A stretch of 64,000 nucleotides of DNA from Bog-793 sp963803025 (GTDB lineage: Bacteria; Actinomycetota; Acidimicrobiia; Acidimicrobiales; Bog-793), in NCBI GenBank assembly GCA_963803025.1, contig CAWDKZ010000017.1, positions 130,151 through 194,150 on the forward strand. Reading direction: 5' to 3'. The notes under the pieces are model-generated. The model was not told the DNA's origin. It made no database searches and saw nothing but the letters and a program-made list of their open reading frames with translations. Made by a program: the position numbers and the translations under genes. Below are positions 17,066 through 25,790 of this stretch, one piece after another (the first letter of the stretch is position 1; every line of letters begins with the position of its first letter).

Positions 17066-17845
17066 CTAGCCGGCAGGTTCCTCGCCGTAACGCTGGTAAC
17101 CGGTCCGCTCGAGCTCTTCGGCGAGTTCGGGCCCGCCGGACTCGACGATCCGCCCCTGGTATAGGACGTGGACCCGATCGGGGTGCAGCTCGTCGAGCAG
17201 CCGGTTGTAGTGCGTGATCGCCAGCACGCCGAGCGGTTCTCGTGCCGACACCAGGCTTCGCCTTCCCGGACGGACGTCGCGCTCGATACGGCGCGCGACG
17301 TCGCGCAACGCGTCGACGTCGAGTCCGGAGTCGAGCTCGTCGAGGATCGCGATCACCGGTTCGAGCACGGCGAGCTGGAGCGTCTCGAGCCGCTTCTTCT
17401 CCCCGCCCGAAGCGTCGACGTTGAGAGCCCGCGCGGTGAACTCCGCAGCCAGTCCGATCTCGCCCGCCTCCGCCGCGATCCGCCGCTCGAGGGCGGCGCG
17501 GTCGGGTTCCGACCCGCGGCGCCGACTGAAGAGTGCCTCGGCGAGCACCTCGACGGCCCGAACGCCGGGCAGCTCCACGGGGTACTGCGGGGCGAGGAAC
17601 AGGCCGAGCGCGGCACGCTCCCAGGTCGAAAGCACGAGGAGGTCGGCCCCGTCCAGCGTCACCGAGCCCCCGGTCACGATGAGGTCCGGGTGGCCCATCA
17701 GGGCGTTGCCGAGCGTGCTCTTGCCGGCCCCGTTCGGGCCCATCACGGCGTGGACCTCGCCGCTGCGGACCTCGAGGTCGATCCCGCGCAGGATCTCGAC
17801 CCCGGCGACCTCCACGGTCAGACCGTCGACGAGCAGCGTGCTCAC
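17066..17845 (-). CDS. sufC: Fe-S cluster assembly ATPase SufC
   Basis: ATPase of the SufBCD scaffold that builds iron-sulfur clusters. The 259-residue ABC protein has Walker A GPNGAGKSTLGNALMG, the SufC-type signature DASGGEKKRLETLQ, and Walker B ILDELDSGLDVDAL, where Asp-Glu-Leu-Asp is typical of SufC. It starts at GTG 17845, 31 bp after the Rieske gene, as the last gene of the SUF operon. Confidence 0.95.
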   Translation of the reverse strand: MSTLLVDGLTVEVAGVEILRGIDLEVRSGEVHAVMGPNGAGKSTLGNALMGHPDLIVTGGSVTLDGADLLVLSTWERAALGLFLAPQYPVELPGVRAVEVLAEALFSRRRGSEPDRAALERRIAAEAGEIGLAAEFTARALNVDASGGEKKRLETLQLAVLEPVIAILDELDSGLDVDALRDVARRIERDVRPGRRSLVSAREPLGVLAITHYNRLLDELHPDRVHVLYQGRIVESGGPELAEELERTGYQRYGEEPAG

Positions 17846-17876
17846 CGACGTGCCCCGCCTGTCGGCGGCAGCGCCG

Positions 17877-18206
17877 TCACGGCAGCGCCACCGACACGTC
17901 GTCGGCCGCGACGACGACTTCGTACACGTTGACGGGGCGCGTCGCCGGAAGGGTCAGCGGCTCGCCGGTCGAAAGCGAGAACAGACTGCCGTGCTTCCAG
18001 CACTCGATCTCGCCGCGCGTGGCGTCGACCTCGCCCTCGGCGAGCGAGTAGTCCTCGTGGCTGCACGTGTCGGAAACGGCGTGGAACCCGTCGTCGCAGT
18101 GCACGACGCAGATGTCGACACCTCCGACCTCGAATCGGCGCGCCGCGCCAGGCGGAACGTCGCCGACCGCGCAGAGGCGGACGAGCTTGCGGCCCACGCT
18201 GTTCAT
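17877..18206 (-). CDS. Rieske-type [2Fe-2S] ferredoxin
   Basis: A 109-residue soluble electron carrier. Cluster ligands are Cys48-x-His50 (DTCSHEDY) and Cys69-x2-His72 (ECWKHGS), the Rieske pattern found in dioxygenase ferredoxins. ATG 18206 overlaps the sufD TGA as ATGA. A Rieske ferredoxin inside a SUF operon is common in actinobacteria and may supply electrons for assembly, which is inferred from position. Confidence 0.93.
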   Translation of the reverse strand: MNSVGRKLVRLCAVGDVPPGAARRFEVGGVDICVVHCDDGFHAVSDTCSHEDYSLAEGEVDATRGEIECWKHGSLFSLSTGEPLTLPATRPVNVYEVVVAADDVSVALP

Positions 18207-19519
18207 CGCGCGCCCTCGCCTCGCGCCGTGCCGACCGTCGCCCGGGACAACCGTCTCGCGACGACGTCCCGCAGGTACCTTGCGACGCCGGACTCGGGGG
18301 CGCGCCCCAAGAGATCGTCGAAGAACCCAAGCAGTATCAGCCGTTCGGCGGCATCGGGCGGCACGCCGCGGGACTCGACGTAGAAGCGCTGCGCCCGATC
18401 GATCGGCCCGACCGCCGAGGCGTGGCTGCACCGCACGTCGTTCTCCTCGATGTCGAGGTTCGGCACCGAGTCCGCGTGGGCGCCGTCGGAGAGCACGAGG
18501 TTGCGGTTGGTCTGTGAGGCGTCCGACTTGCGCGCCCCTTTGTGAATGTGGATCAACCCGCTGTAGACCGAGCGCGCCGAGTCGTCGACCGCACCTTTGA
18601 AGGTCAGTTTGCTCCTCGTGCGGGGGGCCGCGTGCTCCTGGAAGGTCCTCATGTCCTGGAGTTGCGCCCCATCGGCGAAGTAGGCGGCGAGCAGTTCGCT
18701 CGACGCGGCCTCGCCGGCGAGGGTCGAGTGCGTGCACAGGCGCGCGTAGTCGCCGCCGAAGGCGGCGGCGAACGAGCAGAGCGCGCCGTCGCGACCGATG
18801 CGGCTCGTCAGGTAGCCGAGCTGCCAGGCCGACCGGTCGAGCTCCTGGATCGAGTGGTAGGCGAGACGGGCACTGGGCGCGACCTCGAGCTCGGTCACCG
18901 GGCAGACGAGGGCCGCGCCGGAAGACGCGAGGTGTTCGACGACCGTCGCGTCGGCGCCCTCGCCCAGAGCGACGAACGTCCGGGGGAAGGCCGCCACGGG
19001 GAAGGGGCGCGCCCCGACCTCGTGGACGACGACGATCGGACCGGTGACGCGCACGCCCGGTGGCACGACGATGACGGCGGCGTCAGGGCCGTAACCCCGG
19101 GCGAGCACGGTGAAAGCGTCTTCGGCGACCGCGACCACCTCGCCGAATCCGACCGGCGGCCGCCGCAGGTCGCGCGCCGACGCGACCGCGATCCCCGCCA
19201 GCTCGGCCGCGGAGCCGAGCTCGATCGAGACCACGAAACCGTCGCACGTGCGCACGATGGCCGCCGGGGCGAGGAGCCCCGAGAGCAAGCTCGCTGGCCC
19301 CTCCGCCAGCTCCGACGGCTTCGTCTCAGGCTCGGCGACGACCGCGGCGAACCCGCCGAGGTCGAGCGCGTCGATCCGCCCGTAACGCCAGTCCTCGTCG
19401 GCTTCGGTCGGGAGTTCCATCGCCCCGAATCGTGCGGCCGCCTGCGACCGCATGCGACGCAACCAGTCCGGACCCGCGATCGAGCGGGCGAGTTCGGGGG
19501 TGAAGCGGTGGTCGCTCAG
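18203..19519 (-). CDS. sufD: Fe-S cluster assembly protein SufD, apparent CTG start
   Basis: Scaffold partner of SufB and SufC. About 438 residues. The N-terminal motif FTPELARSIAGPDWLRRMR and DEDWRYGRID are typical. The C-terminal beta-helix includes the family's conserved HIHKGARKSDASQTNRNLVL and ENDVRCSHASAVGPID. No ATG, GTG or TTG lies before the conserved GPDWL motif close to the preceding stop. CTG 19519 fits, overlapping the TGA of the upstream gene as CTGA, with GAGGG nine bases upstream. The first ATG (about 19453) would cut into the conserved N-terminus. Confidence 0.9.
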   Translation of the reverse strand: MSDHRFTPELARSIAGPDWLRRMRSQAAARFGAMELPTEADEDWRYGRIDALDLGGFAAVVAEPETKPSELAEGPASLLSGLLAPAAIVRTCDGFVVSIELGSAAELAGIAVASARDLRRPPVGFGEVVAVAEDAFTVLARGYGPDAAVIVVPPGVRVTGPIVVVHEVGARPFPVAAFPRTFVALGEGADATVVEHLASSGAALVCPVTELEVAPSARLAYHSIQELDRSAWQLGYLTSRIGRDGALCSFAAAFGGDYARLCTHSTLAGEAASSELLAAYFADGAQLQDMRTFQEHAAPRTRSKLTFKGAVDDSARSVYSGLIHIHKGARKSDASQTNRNLVLSDGAHADSVPNLDIEENDVRCSHASAVGPIDRAQRFYVESRGVPPDAAERLILLGFFDDLLGRAPESGVARYLRDVVARRLSRATVGTARGEGAR

Positions 19520-19911
19520 AACCGATCGCCCTCGCCGCTGGCGGGCGGCCTGCCGCGACGGCCGATTCGGCGTAGCACGCGCTTCACCGCGGAGCCCTGC
19601 GACTTGCGTTCGGCACGGTCCTCGTCGGATTCCACCTCGGCGAGCTCCTCGGGGGCGGCCGCGTCGACGATCTCCTCCGCCGAGGCGAGCAGCTCGCCGA
19701 CGTCCGCCGGCGGTTCGTCCGGTTCGGACTCGATCGGCGGCGGAACGAGCGACCCGTGCGTCCAGGTGACGTCGGCGAGCCGCCGCTCGTACGAGGGGCA
19801 GTCGTCGGGGCAGCGCCACGGCGCCTCGGGCGCGAGGTCGAGGACGCAGAATCGTGCGATCTCGCCGGAGGCGTACGTCCTCGACTGGAAGTGCTTGCAA
19901 TCCTCACGCAT
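19516..19911 (-). CDS. Four-cysteine protein of unknown function inside the SUF operon
   Basis: I do not recognise this 131-residue protein. The N-terminal 45 residues hold Cys5, Cys22, Cys34 and Cys38 (REDCKHFQS, RFCVLDLAPEAPWRCPDDCPSYE), a spacing that could bind zinc or an Fe-S cluster. The middle is acidic and low-complexity, and the tail is basic (KRVLRRIGRRGRPP). ATG 19911 is chosen because it directly precedes the cysteine domain; GTG 19917 is the alternative. It lies 80 bp after sufB and overlaps sufD by 4 bp, so it is co-expressed with cluster assembly. A role there is inference. Confidence 0.7.
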   Translation of the reverse strand: MREDCKHFQSRTYASGEIARFCVLDLAPEAPWRCPDDCPSYERRLADVTWTHGSLVPPPIESEPDEPPADVGELLASAEEIVDAAAPEELAEVESDEDRAERKSQGSAVKRVLRRIGRRGRPPASGEGDRF

Positions 19912-19991
19912 CGCCACGCGCGCCAGACCTCCCGCGCTCCGCTCGCCGTTCCAAGGATATTGATCCGCCCCGCTCACTGCCGACGGCGCGA

Positions 19992-21392
19992 TCAGCCGAC
20001 GGCGCCCTCCATCTGCAGCTCGATGAGCCGGCTCCACTCCACCGCGTACTCCATGGGGAGCGTCCGGGTGATCGGCTCGATGAAGCCGTTGACGATCATG
20101 CCAGTCGCCTGTCCCTCGGAAAGGCCGCGGCTCATGAGGTAGAAGAGCTGGTCGTCGCCAACCTTGGAAACGGTCGCCTCGTGACCGACCTCGGCGTCGC
20201 GTTCCCCGACTTCCATGTACGGCTTCGTCTCCGAGACCGAGTCCTCGTCGAGGATGAGCGCGTCACAGCGCACGAACGACTTGGCGTGGCTCGCGCCGGG
20301 ATCGACGTGGACCTTGCCGCGGTAGGTCGTCGAGCCGCCATCCTTCGAGATCGACTTCGAGATGATCGTGGAGGTCGTCTCGGGGGCGCAGTGGAACATC
20401 TTCGCCCCGGTGTCCTGGACCTGGCCGGCGCCGGCGTAGGCGACCGAGAGGACCTCGCCCGAGGCCCTGGGACCCATGAGATACACCGACGGGTACTTCA
20501 TCGTCAGGCGCGAGCCGATGTTGCCGTCGATCCACTCGACGTGCGCTTCCGCCTCGGCGCGCGCCCGCTTCGTCACGAGGTTGTAGACGTTCGACGACCA
20601 GTTCTGGATCGTCGTGTAGGTGATCCGGCTGCCCGGCAGCGCGACGAGCTCCACCACGGCCGAGTGCAACGAGTCGGTCGAGTACACGGGGGCGGAACAC
20701 CCCTCGACGTAGTGAACCCGCGCTCCCTCGTCGGCGATGATGAGCGTCCGCTCGAACTGGCCCATGTTCTCCGCGTTGATGCGAAAGTACGCCTGCAACG
20801 GCATGTCGACCTCGACACCGGGCGGCACGTAGATGAACGAGCCGCCCGACCACACCGCCGAGTTCAACGCCGCGAACTTGTTGTCGTTCGGCGGGATGAT
20901 CCTCCCGAAGTACCTGCGGACGATCTCGGGGTACTCGCGAACGGCGGTGTCCATGTCGCAGAAGAGCACCCCCATGCCCGCGAGGTCGTCACGGTTCCGG
21001 TGGTAGACGACCTCGGACTCGTACTGGGCCGTCACCCCGGCGAGGTACTTGCGTTCCGCCTCGGGGATGCCGAGCTTCTCGTAGGTGTTCTTCACGGACT
21101 CGGGCAGCTGCTCCCAGGCGTCGACCTGGGTCTCGGTCGGCTTGATGTAGTAGTAGATGTCATCGAAGTCGAGATCGGGCATCTTGCCTGCGAACCAGGA
21201 CATCATCGGTTTGGCGAGGAAGCGCGCATAGCTCTTCAAGCGGAACGCGAGCATCCACTCCGGTTCCTTTTTGAGGCGCGACATCTCGCGGATGATCTCC
21301 TCGTTGAGTCCCTTGCGGGGCTTGAACACGTAGTCCTCGACGTCGCTCCAGCCGAGCGCGTACTTGTCGAGGTTGAGATCGGTCATCGCCAT
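19992..21392 (-). CDS. sufB: Fe-S cluster assembly protein SufB
   Basis: Main scaffold subunit of SufBCD. It starts at ATG 21392 or 21386 and is about 466 residues long. It shows NEEIIREMSRLKKEPEWML, PPNDNKFAALNSAVWSGGSFI, and the C-terminal HVDPGASHAKSFVRCDALIL with DEDSVSETKPYMEV. Longer readings to 21593 have a basic, proline-rich front unlike SufB. GGAG lies about 11 bases before 21392. It is the first gene of the operon, preceded by an unusually AT-rich patch. Confidence 0.95.
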   Translation of the reverse strand: MAMTDLNLDKYALGWSDVEDYVFKPRKGLNEEIIREMSRLKKEPEWMLAFRLKSYARFLAKPMMSWFAGKMPDLDFDDIYYYIKPTETQVDAWEQLPESVKNTYEKLGIPEAERKYLAGVTAQYESEVVYHRNRDDLAGMGVLFCDMDTAVREYPEIVRRYFGRIIPPNDNKFAALNSAVWSGGSFIYVPPGVEVDMPLQAYFRINAENMGQFERTLIIADEGARVHYVEGCSAPVYSTDSLHSAVVELVALPGSRITYTTIQNWSSNVYNLVTKRARAEAEAHVEWIDGNIGSRLTMKYPSVYLMGPRASGEVLSVAYAGAGQVQDTGAKMFHCAPETTSTIISKSISKDGGSTTYRGKVHVDPGASHAKSFVRCDALILDEDSVSETKPYMEVGERDAEVGHEATVSKVGDDQLFYLMSRGLSEGQATGMIVNGFIEPITRTLPMEYAVEWSRLIELQMEGAVG

Positions 21393-21852
21393 CAGGACGT
21401 CGGACTCCGTTCGGTCGCGCTCCCCGCCAGCAGGAAGGGGATTTCTCCTATCTGTATAGTAACAACTACCCCCGCCCGCCCGACACGTCGGGCCTGCGGC
21501 GCGGGCGGCCGCCGCGCCCGGCCGACGGGAGCGCAGCCCGCGGCTCGGACGGCTCCCCGGAGCGGCCGGCACCGGCCGAACGGCGCGAGGCACGGCCCGT
21601 CGCTACCCGGCTGGGTGGCAGCTGGCGGGTGCCGCGCGACCCTGGCGAGGCGAGGAGCGGGGACCGAGGATGTCGCCGTCCCGGCGTCGTCTTCCCGCCC
21701 TTGTCGCCGACCCGTGTCACCTCGCACGCAAGAATCCGGCGCGGCTGTCTGGCGCCGGCGGCGGGCCGCCCGTGGTCGAGCGCGAGCCGACGCGACGGAT
21801 CCCGTCGGCCGCGGACCGGACGCCCGGGCTCAGCGGGGGTCGGGCCGGTTCG
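21393..21852. other. Intergenic region upstream of sufB
   Basis: 460 bases with no convincing gene. The notable part is the AT-rich patch at 21446-21470, listed separately. The remainder is GC-rich with short overlapping frames in all directions and no family motif. Confidence 0.5.
21446..21470 (-). promoter_or_regulatory. Candidate SUF operon promoter/operator
   Basis: Read on the minus strand this patch is TAGTTGTTACTATACAGATA, far more AT-rich than its surroundings and about 55-75 bases before the sufB start. TATACA could be a -10 box, though no clear -35 hexamer lies 17 bases upstream. TAGTTG plus ACTATAC loosely resembles the left half of an IscR type 1 site, but the dyad is incomplete. 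No regulator gene is adjacent. Confidence 0.3.
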
Positions 21853-22854
21853 CTAGCCGACGGCGTGGCGCGTGGGCGAGAACGTGATGTCGTAGGGCTG
21901 CACGTTCTGCGCGGGAAGCGCGACGTTCACCCCGTCCACCTGCACCCGCACATAGGGCGGCGCGCCCAGCCGCACCGCGATCGGCCCGCTCGCCCGGTAG
22001 GAGACCGTCCCTCCCGCCTCGAGCGTGGTCATCCAGAGGTACTTGCCGTTCACCCCCTCCTGCACGCCGAGCCAGCACGGGGCCGAGGCGGCAAAGCTGA
22101 TCGTGTAGGTCCGGCTCGTCGTCGCGTAGGCGACGACACTCGGCGAGACCGACGTCGGCACGAGGCCCGGGCCAGAGGTATGGCCGCCGGCGCGGGAATG
22201 CGGCTTCAGCTGCGCCGTCGACACCAGCGGTTTGCTCGCGCGGTGCGCGGGCGCGCCACCGGAAGCCAGTTGCCAGCTCGCGACGCCGATCGCGGCGATC
22301 GCAACGGCGGCCGCGGCGGTGGAGGTCGCCCGTCGGGCGGGCCGGCCGCCGCGGTAACGGTGACGGATCCGGCGAGAAGGGCGCGCCGCGATCTCGCCGA
22401 CCGGGTTGAGCGCCTCGTGGTCGAAAAGGGCTGCCCGCCCGAGCCGGCCCGACCCGGCGGCCGACGCGGTCCCGGCTTCACCACGATCCGGCTCGTCGGG
22501 GGCCCGGGACCGGACGACCTTGTCGTCGACGAAGATCGGGAGCTTGAGGGGCGTCGAACCGGAAAGGGGCACGAGACGCACTCCCGGGCGGCGGATCGGC
22601 GCCGGCCCGCCGTCGGCACGCCGGCGCGCGCTCGGGGCGGCGGTCGGCTGGACGTGTGCCCGCGCGACCTCGTCGGGCTTGGGGAGGTGCACCGGCGCGA
22701 CGCCCTCCCAGCGCCGGGAGACCGTGCCGAGCACGTCGAGGGCGTGCTGGTGCGTCGTGACGGAGCGCCGCTCGGCGCGACGGGGCGCGAAGCGGGACCA
22801 TCCGGCGAATCCCGCGACGAGCACGAGGGCGCCGATCGCGATGCCCGCGATCAA
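21853..22854 (-). CDS. Membrane protein with a RodZ-C-terminal-like (DUF4115) domain
   Basis: A 333-residue protein starting at TTG 22854. It has an N-terminal membrane segment (residues about 2-18), a proline/arginine-rich cytoplasmic part and a second hydrophobic stretch near 180-197 (STAAAAVAIAAIGVASW). The C-terminal beta domain (CWLGVQEGVNGKYLWMTT ... GPIAVRLGAPPYVRVQVDGV) matches the style of the RodZ periplasmic DUF4115 domain. RodZ's helix-turn-helix is absent. A role in cell shape or wall synthesis is possible but unproven. Confidence 0.6.
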   Translation of the reverse strand: MIAGIAIGALVLVAGFAGWSRFAPRRAERRSVTTHQHALDVLGTVSRRWEGVAPVHLPKPDEVARAHVQPTAAPSARRRADGGPAPIRRPGVRLVPLSGSTPLKLPIFVDDKVVRSRAPDEPDRGEAGTASAAGSGRLGRAALFDHEALNPVGEIAARPSRRIRHRYRGGRPARRATSTAAAAVAIAAIGVASWQLASGGAPAHRASKPLVSTAQLKPHSRAGGHTSGPGLVPTSVSPSVVAYATTSRTYTISFAASAPCWLGVQEGVNGKYLWMTTLEAGGTVSYRASGPIAVRLGAPPYVRVQVDGVNVALPAQNVQPYDITFSPTRHAVG

Positions 22855-22935
22855 GACGCACCGCCCCCGGCATCACCTGGCACGCGCACCATTCAAGCGC
22901 GCCACCCCCGACAACGCACCGCGGCTATCCGATGT

Positions 22936-23484
22936 TCACGTCCTCAGTCCGGCACGCGGCAAGAGCGCCTCCGGGATCTGCGATTTGCGCGGGTTGCGCC
23001 GGTCGCGGTCCGACAGCACCGGATCGGTCACCCTCCAGTCGGCGGCGATGTCGGGGTCGTCCCAGGCCAAACCGAGCTCGTCCTGCGCGTTGTAGTACGC
23101 GTCGACGAGGTACGTCAGGGTCACGTCCGTCAGCGACGAAAAACCGTGCGCGACGCCGGGCGGGATGAACACCCCGCGTTCGTCGGCGCCGAGCTCGACG
23201 AGCTCCAGCGCACCCTCGGTTGCCGAGCCGACGCGCAGGTCGTAGAGCACGACGCGGGCCCGACCGCGCGTCACGTACCAGTAGTCGGCCTGATGCAGGT
23301 GGTAGTGGAGGCCGACGACCGCGCCCTGGCTCTTGTCCGACCGGTTGGCCTGCACCATCTCGCGCCCGAGGGGAAACCACGACCTGCGGTACGTTTCGAC
23401 GAACCGACCGCGCCCGTCGCCGTGAACGACCGGTGCGACGTGGATGACATCACGGATGATCCTCGACTCACTGATTTCGGCCAC
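22936..23484 (-). CDS. dTDP-4-dehydrorhamnose 3,5-epimerase-like protein (RmlC family)
   Basis: A 182-residue cupin-type sugar epimerase. RmlC features include GDGRGRFVETYRRSWFP, QANRSDKSQGAVVGLHYHL with the catalytic-site histidine, and PPGVAHGFSSLTDVTLTYLVD. GTG 23484 has AAAGGA seven bases upstream. rmlA, rmlB and rmlD are not nearby, so a role in nucleotide-sugar synthesis is inferred from the family. It may act on a different dTDP-sugar. Confidence 0.82.
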   Translation of the reverse strand: MAEISESRIIRDVIHVAPVVHGDGRGRFVETYRRSWFPLGREMVQANRSDKSQGAVVGLHYHLHQADYWYVTRGRARVVLYDLRVGSATEGALELVELGADERGVFIPPGVAHGFSSLTDVTLTYLVDAYYNAQDELGLAWDDPDIAADWRVTDPVLSDRDRRNPRKSQIPEALLPRAGLRT

Positions 23485-23579
23485 TGACGTCCTTTCCCCG
23501 GCGCGATGCACGACGCTACGCGAGACAGTCTGACGCCCCGACGGTCCCCGGGAGAAGCCCAACGCGATCACGGGACCGG

Positions 23580-24425
23580 TCAGGCGAGCGACAGCTCCCC
23601 GGATGGACCGCGTACGAGGATCCCCTCGGCGACGAGTGCGTCGGCGACGCGTCGGGTGCGCGCGGTTTGCCTCGGCCAGCCGGCGGCCCGGACGACGTCG
23701 CGGCGCGCGATAGGTCCGGCGCACACCGCACGCACGAGGCGGCCACGTCCCTGCCGGTCGGATCCCTCGAACCGAGACGGTCGGGACGCCACCCGGGCCG
23801 ACCCGACGGCGGGGTCGGGACCGTCCGTCTCCCCCGAACGCCAGACGCAGGCTCCGGCAGCCCGCACCGGACACCTGGCACATGCGGGTTGACGCGACGT
23901 ACAGACGAGGCTGCCGAAATCCATGAGCGCGAGATTCCACTCGCGAGCGGATCTGACCGGGACGAGGCGATCTGCCAGGGCCTGTACCTTGCCGGGACGA
24001 ATCTGCCGGCCCAGCCCGGCGCGGGCGAGCACCCGGCCAACGTTCGTGTCGACCGCCGCCACGTCGGCGTTGAACGCGAACGCCAGCACGGCCCGCGCCG
24101 TGTAGGGACCGACGCCGGCGAGGGCTTCGAGATCGGCAAGCGTGGCCGGGACGCGTCCGTCGTGGTCGCGAACGATCGCCTCGGCAGCGGAGTGCAAGGC
24201 GAGCGCACGGCGGTTGTAACCGAGACCGACCCAGGCCCGGACGACCTCGCCGACCGTCGCGTCGGCACACGACGCCGGTGTCGGAAAACGCGCCGTGAAC
24301 TCGCGGAATCGTCCTGCAACGCGCCCGACCTGAGTCTGGGCGAGCATCGTCTCCGCGACGAGGACCTCCCACGGATCGCGCGTCATCCGCCAGGGGAGCC
24401 GATCCCGTTCGGCACGCGCGCCCAC
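23580..24425 (-). CDS. mutY: A/G-specific adenine glycosylase (MutY)
   Basis: Removes adenine opposite 8-oxoguanine, complementing MutM. About 281 residues, short for the family because the C-terminal Nudix-like part is reduced to a winged-helix-like tail. It shows LPWRMTRDPWEVLVAETMLAQTQ with the catalytic Glu, HhH LAGVGPYTARA, catalytic Asp in VDTNVGRVLAR, and cysteines CTSRQPACARCPVRAAGAC. The last cysteine gap is seven residues rather than the usual five. GTG 24425 gives only nine residues before LPWR, and an upstream non-standard start cannot be excluded. Confidence 0.88.
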   Translation of the reverse strand: MGARAERDRLPWRMTRDPWEVLVAETMLAQTQVGRVAGRFREFTARFPTPASCADATVGEVVRAWVGLGYNRRALALHSAAEAIVRDHDGRVPATLADLEALAGVGPYTARAVLAFAFNADVAAVDTNVGRVLARAGLGRQIRPGKVQALADRLVPVRSAREWNLALMDFGSLVCTSRQPACARCPVRAAGACVWRSGETDGPDPAVGSARVASRPSRFEGSDRQGRGRLVRAVCAGPIARRDVVRAAGWPRQTARTRRVADALVAEGILVRGPSGELSLA

Positions 24426-24511
24426 CCACCACCGGCGGATCGGGCGGACGAGGCGGCGGGTGAGCCGACCTTCGGTGCGCGTCGTCTGAACTGCGGGGCG
24501 AGTCGGCGTGG

Positions 24512-24937
24512 TCAGCCGCGAGGAGCGCGCGTCGAGAACGGCAGCACCCAGTCCTCTTGGGTCTCACCGTCGATCGAAAGTCTCCACGTGTAGCGCGACG
24601 ACGGCGCGATCGGCAGCGGACCGAAGTTGAGCGCGAGCGCGACGTCGACCGGGCTCCCCTCGGGAACCGATTCGGGGCGGGACACCTCGAAGTCGCCCCG
24701 CACCTCGATCGGCTGCGGCCCGTCAGGTGTCTGGGCGACGATTGGTCGTCCGTCCTCGTCGACCAAGTACAGCTCCCAGTGGTGCATGCGGTCGACCTCC
24801 GTCCAGTCGACGTCGACCTTCATCGCCACCGCCGAAGGCGTCGGATCCGGTCCGATGAGACTCCACCCGCCGCCGAGGATGTAGAGCTTGCCGTCCGCGA
24901 CTTGGGCGGCATCACAAAGAAGAAGGGTCACCCGCAC
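24512..24937 (-). CDS. Conserved actinobacterial protein of unknown function
   Basis: A 141-residue soluble protein starting at GTG 24937 (VRVTLLLCDAAQVADGKLYI). It has a beta-sandwich look, with VDWTEVDRMHHWELYLVDEDG and a C-terminal YTWRLSIDG. It resembles small proteins often annotated DUF6941, but that assignment is from memory of the pattern. It lies between mutY and a divergent methyltransferase. No function can be given. Confidence 0.6.
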   Translation of the reverse strand: MRVTLLLCDAAQVADGKLYILGGGWSLIGPDPTPSAVAMKVDVDWTEVDRMHHWELYLVDEDGRPIVAQTPDGPQPIEVRGDFEVSRPESVPEGSPVDVALALNFGPLPIAPSSRYTWRLSIDGETQEDWVLPFSTRAPRG

Positions 24938-25048
24938 CGCGCTCAGGGTAGTTGCTCTCCCTGGCACGTGTCCGCCGAAGGCCGATGGCGGTCAACCTCG
25001 GAGCGGCTGGCGGCGGGCCCGCAAGCCGACCGGTAACTTGATCCGCGC

Positions 25049-25705
25049 ATGGGAGCAGCCCCGCCCGAAGGCGACATGTACCATCGACCGCTCGTCGCCG
25101 CTTTTGGCCGCATCTCGGTCGGTCCCGGTTGGCACTGTGTCGACCTCGGCGCCGGTTCCGGGGAAGTGTCCCTCAGGCTCGCTGCGCTCGTCGGATCCAC
25201 CGGTCGCGTCTACTCGGTCGACAGCTCGGCGGCGCTCTGCGACGAACTCGCGCGATCGGCGGCTGCCGCTGGCACGTCCCAGGTCGTCACGCTCGTGCAA
25301 GCGGCGGAGGACCTCGCCTTGCCCGAGGAAGTCGACCTCGCGTACTGCCGCTTCCTTCTCATGCACGTCGCCGAACCCCTTGCGGTTCTGCGCCGGATGG
25401 CGGCGGTGACGCGGCCTGGCGGCTACGTCGTCGCCCAAGAGCCGATCACGACCGCCGGCCGCGTCGGCGGCGTGCCCCTGTCGATGCCCGACGCTCGGCA
25501 CCCCGACATCGGCGCCTTGTTGCCCGGACTTGCCGTCGCGTGCGGTTGCAGGCTCGTCTCGGCGTGGGCGGAGGCGCCGGCGGGCGCGGGACAGGGCCCG
25601 GTGGCCTCGTATCTCGAGGAGCTGTCCGGCGTCGACCCGGGCGAAGACGCGATCGTCCTCCCGTCGCTCGTCACCGTCATCGCCCAGAAACAGGCAGCGC
25701 CTTGA
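25049..25705 (+). CDS. Class I SAM-dependent methyltransferase, substrate unknown
   Basis: A 218-residue protein with motif I VDLGAGSGEVSLRLA, an acidic end of beta-2 (VYSVDSS), motif II-like EVDLAYCRFLLMHV, and motif III RPGGYVVAQEP. It has the general form of UbiE/Methyltransf_11 enzymes. ATG 25049. It is divergent from the unknown gene at 24512 and stands alone, so its substrate cannot be inferred. Confidence 0.78.
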   Translation: MGAAPPEGDMYHRPLVAAFGRISVGPGWHCVDLGAGSGEVSLRLAALVGSTGRVYSVDSSAALCDELARSAAAAGTSQVVTLVQAAEDLALPEEVDLAYCRFLLMHVAEPLAVLRRMAAVTRPGGYVVAQEPITTAGRVGGVPLSMPDARHPDIGALLPGLAVACGCRLVSAWAEAPAGAGQGPVASYLEELSGVDPGEDAIVLPSLVTVIAQKQAAP

Positions 25706-25790
25706 CCCGCCCCGCCGCGTCCCGCGACCGCCGGGTCGTCCCCTCCGCAACCGATCGGCGACACGCGACCGATGGGGCGGTCGCGCCCGA

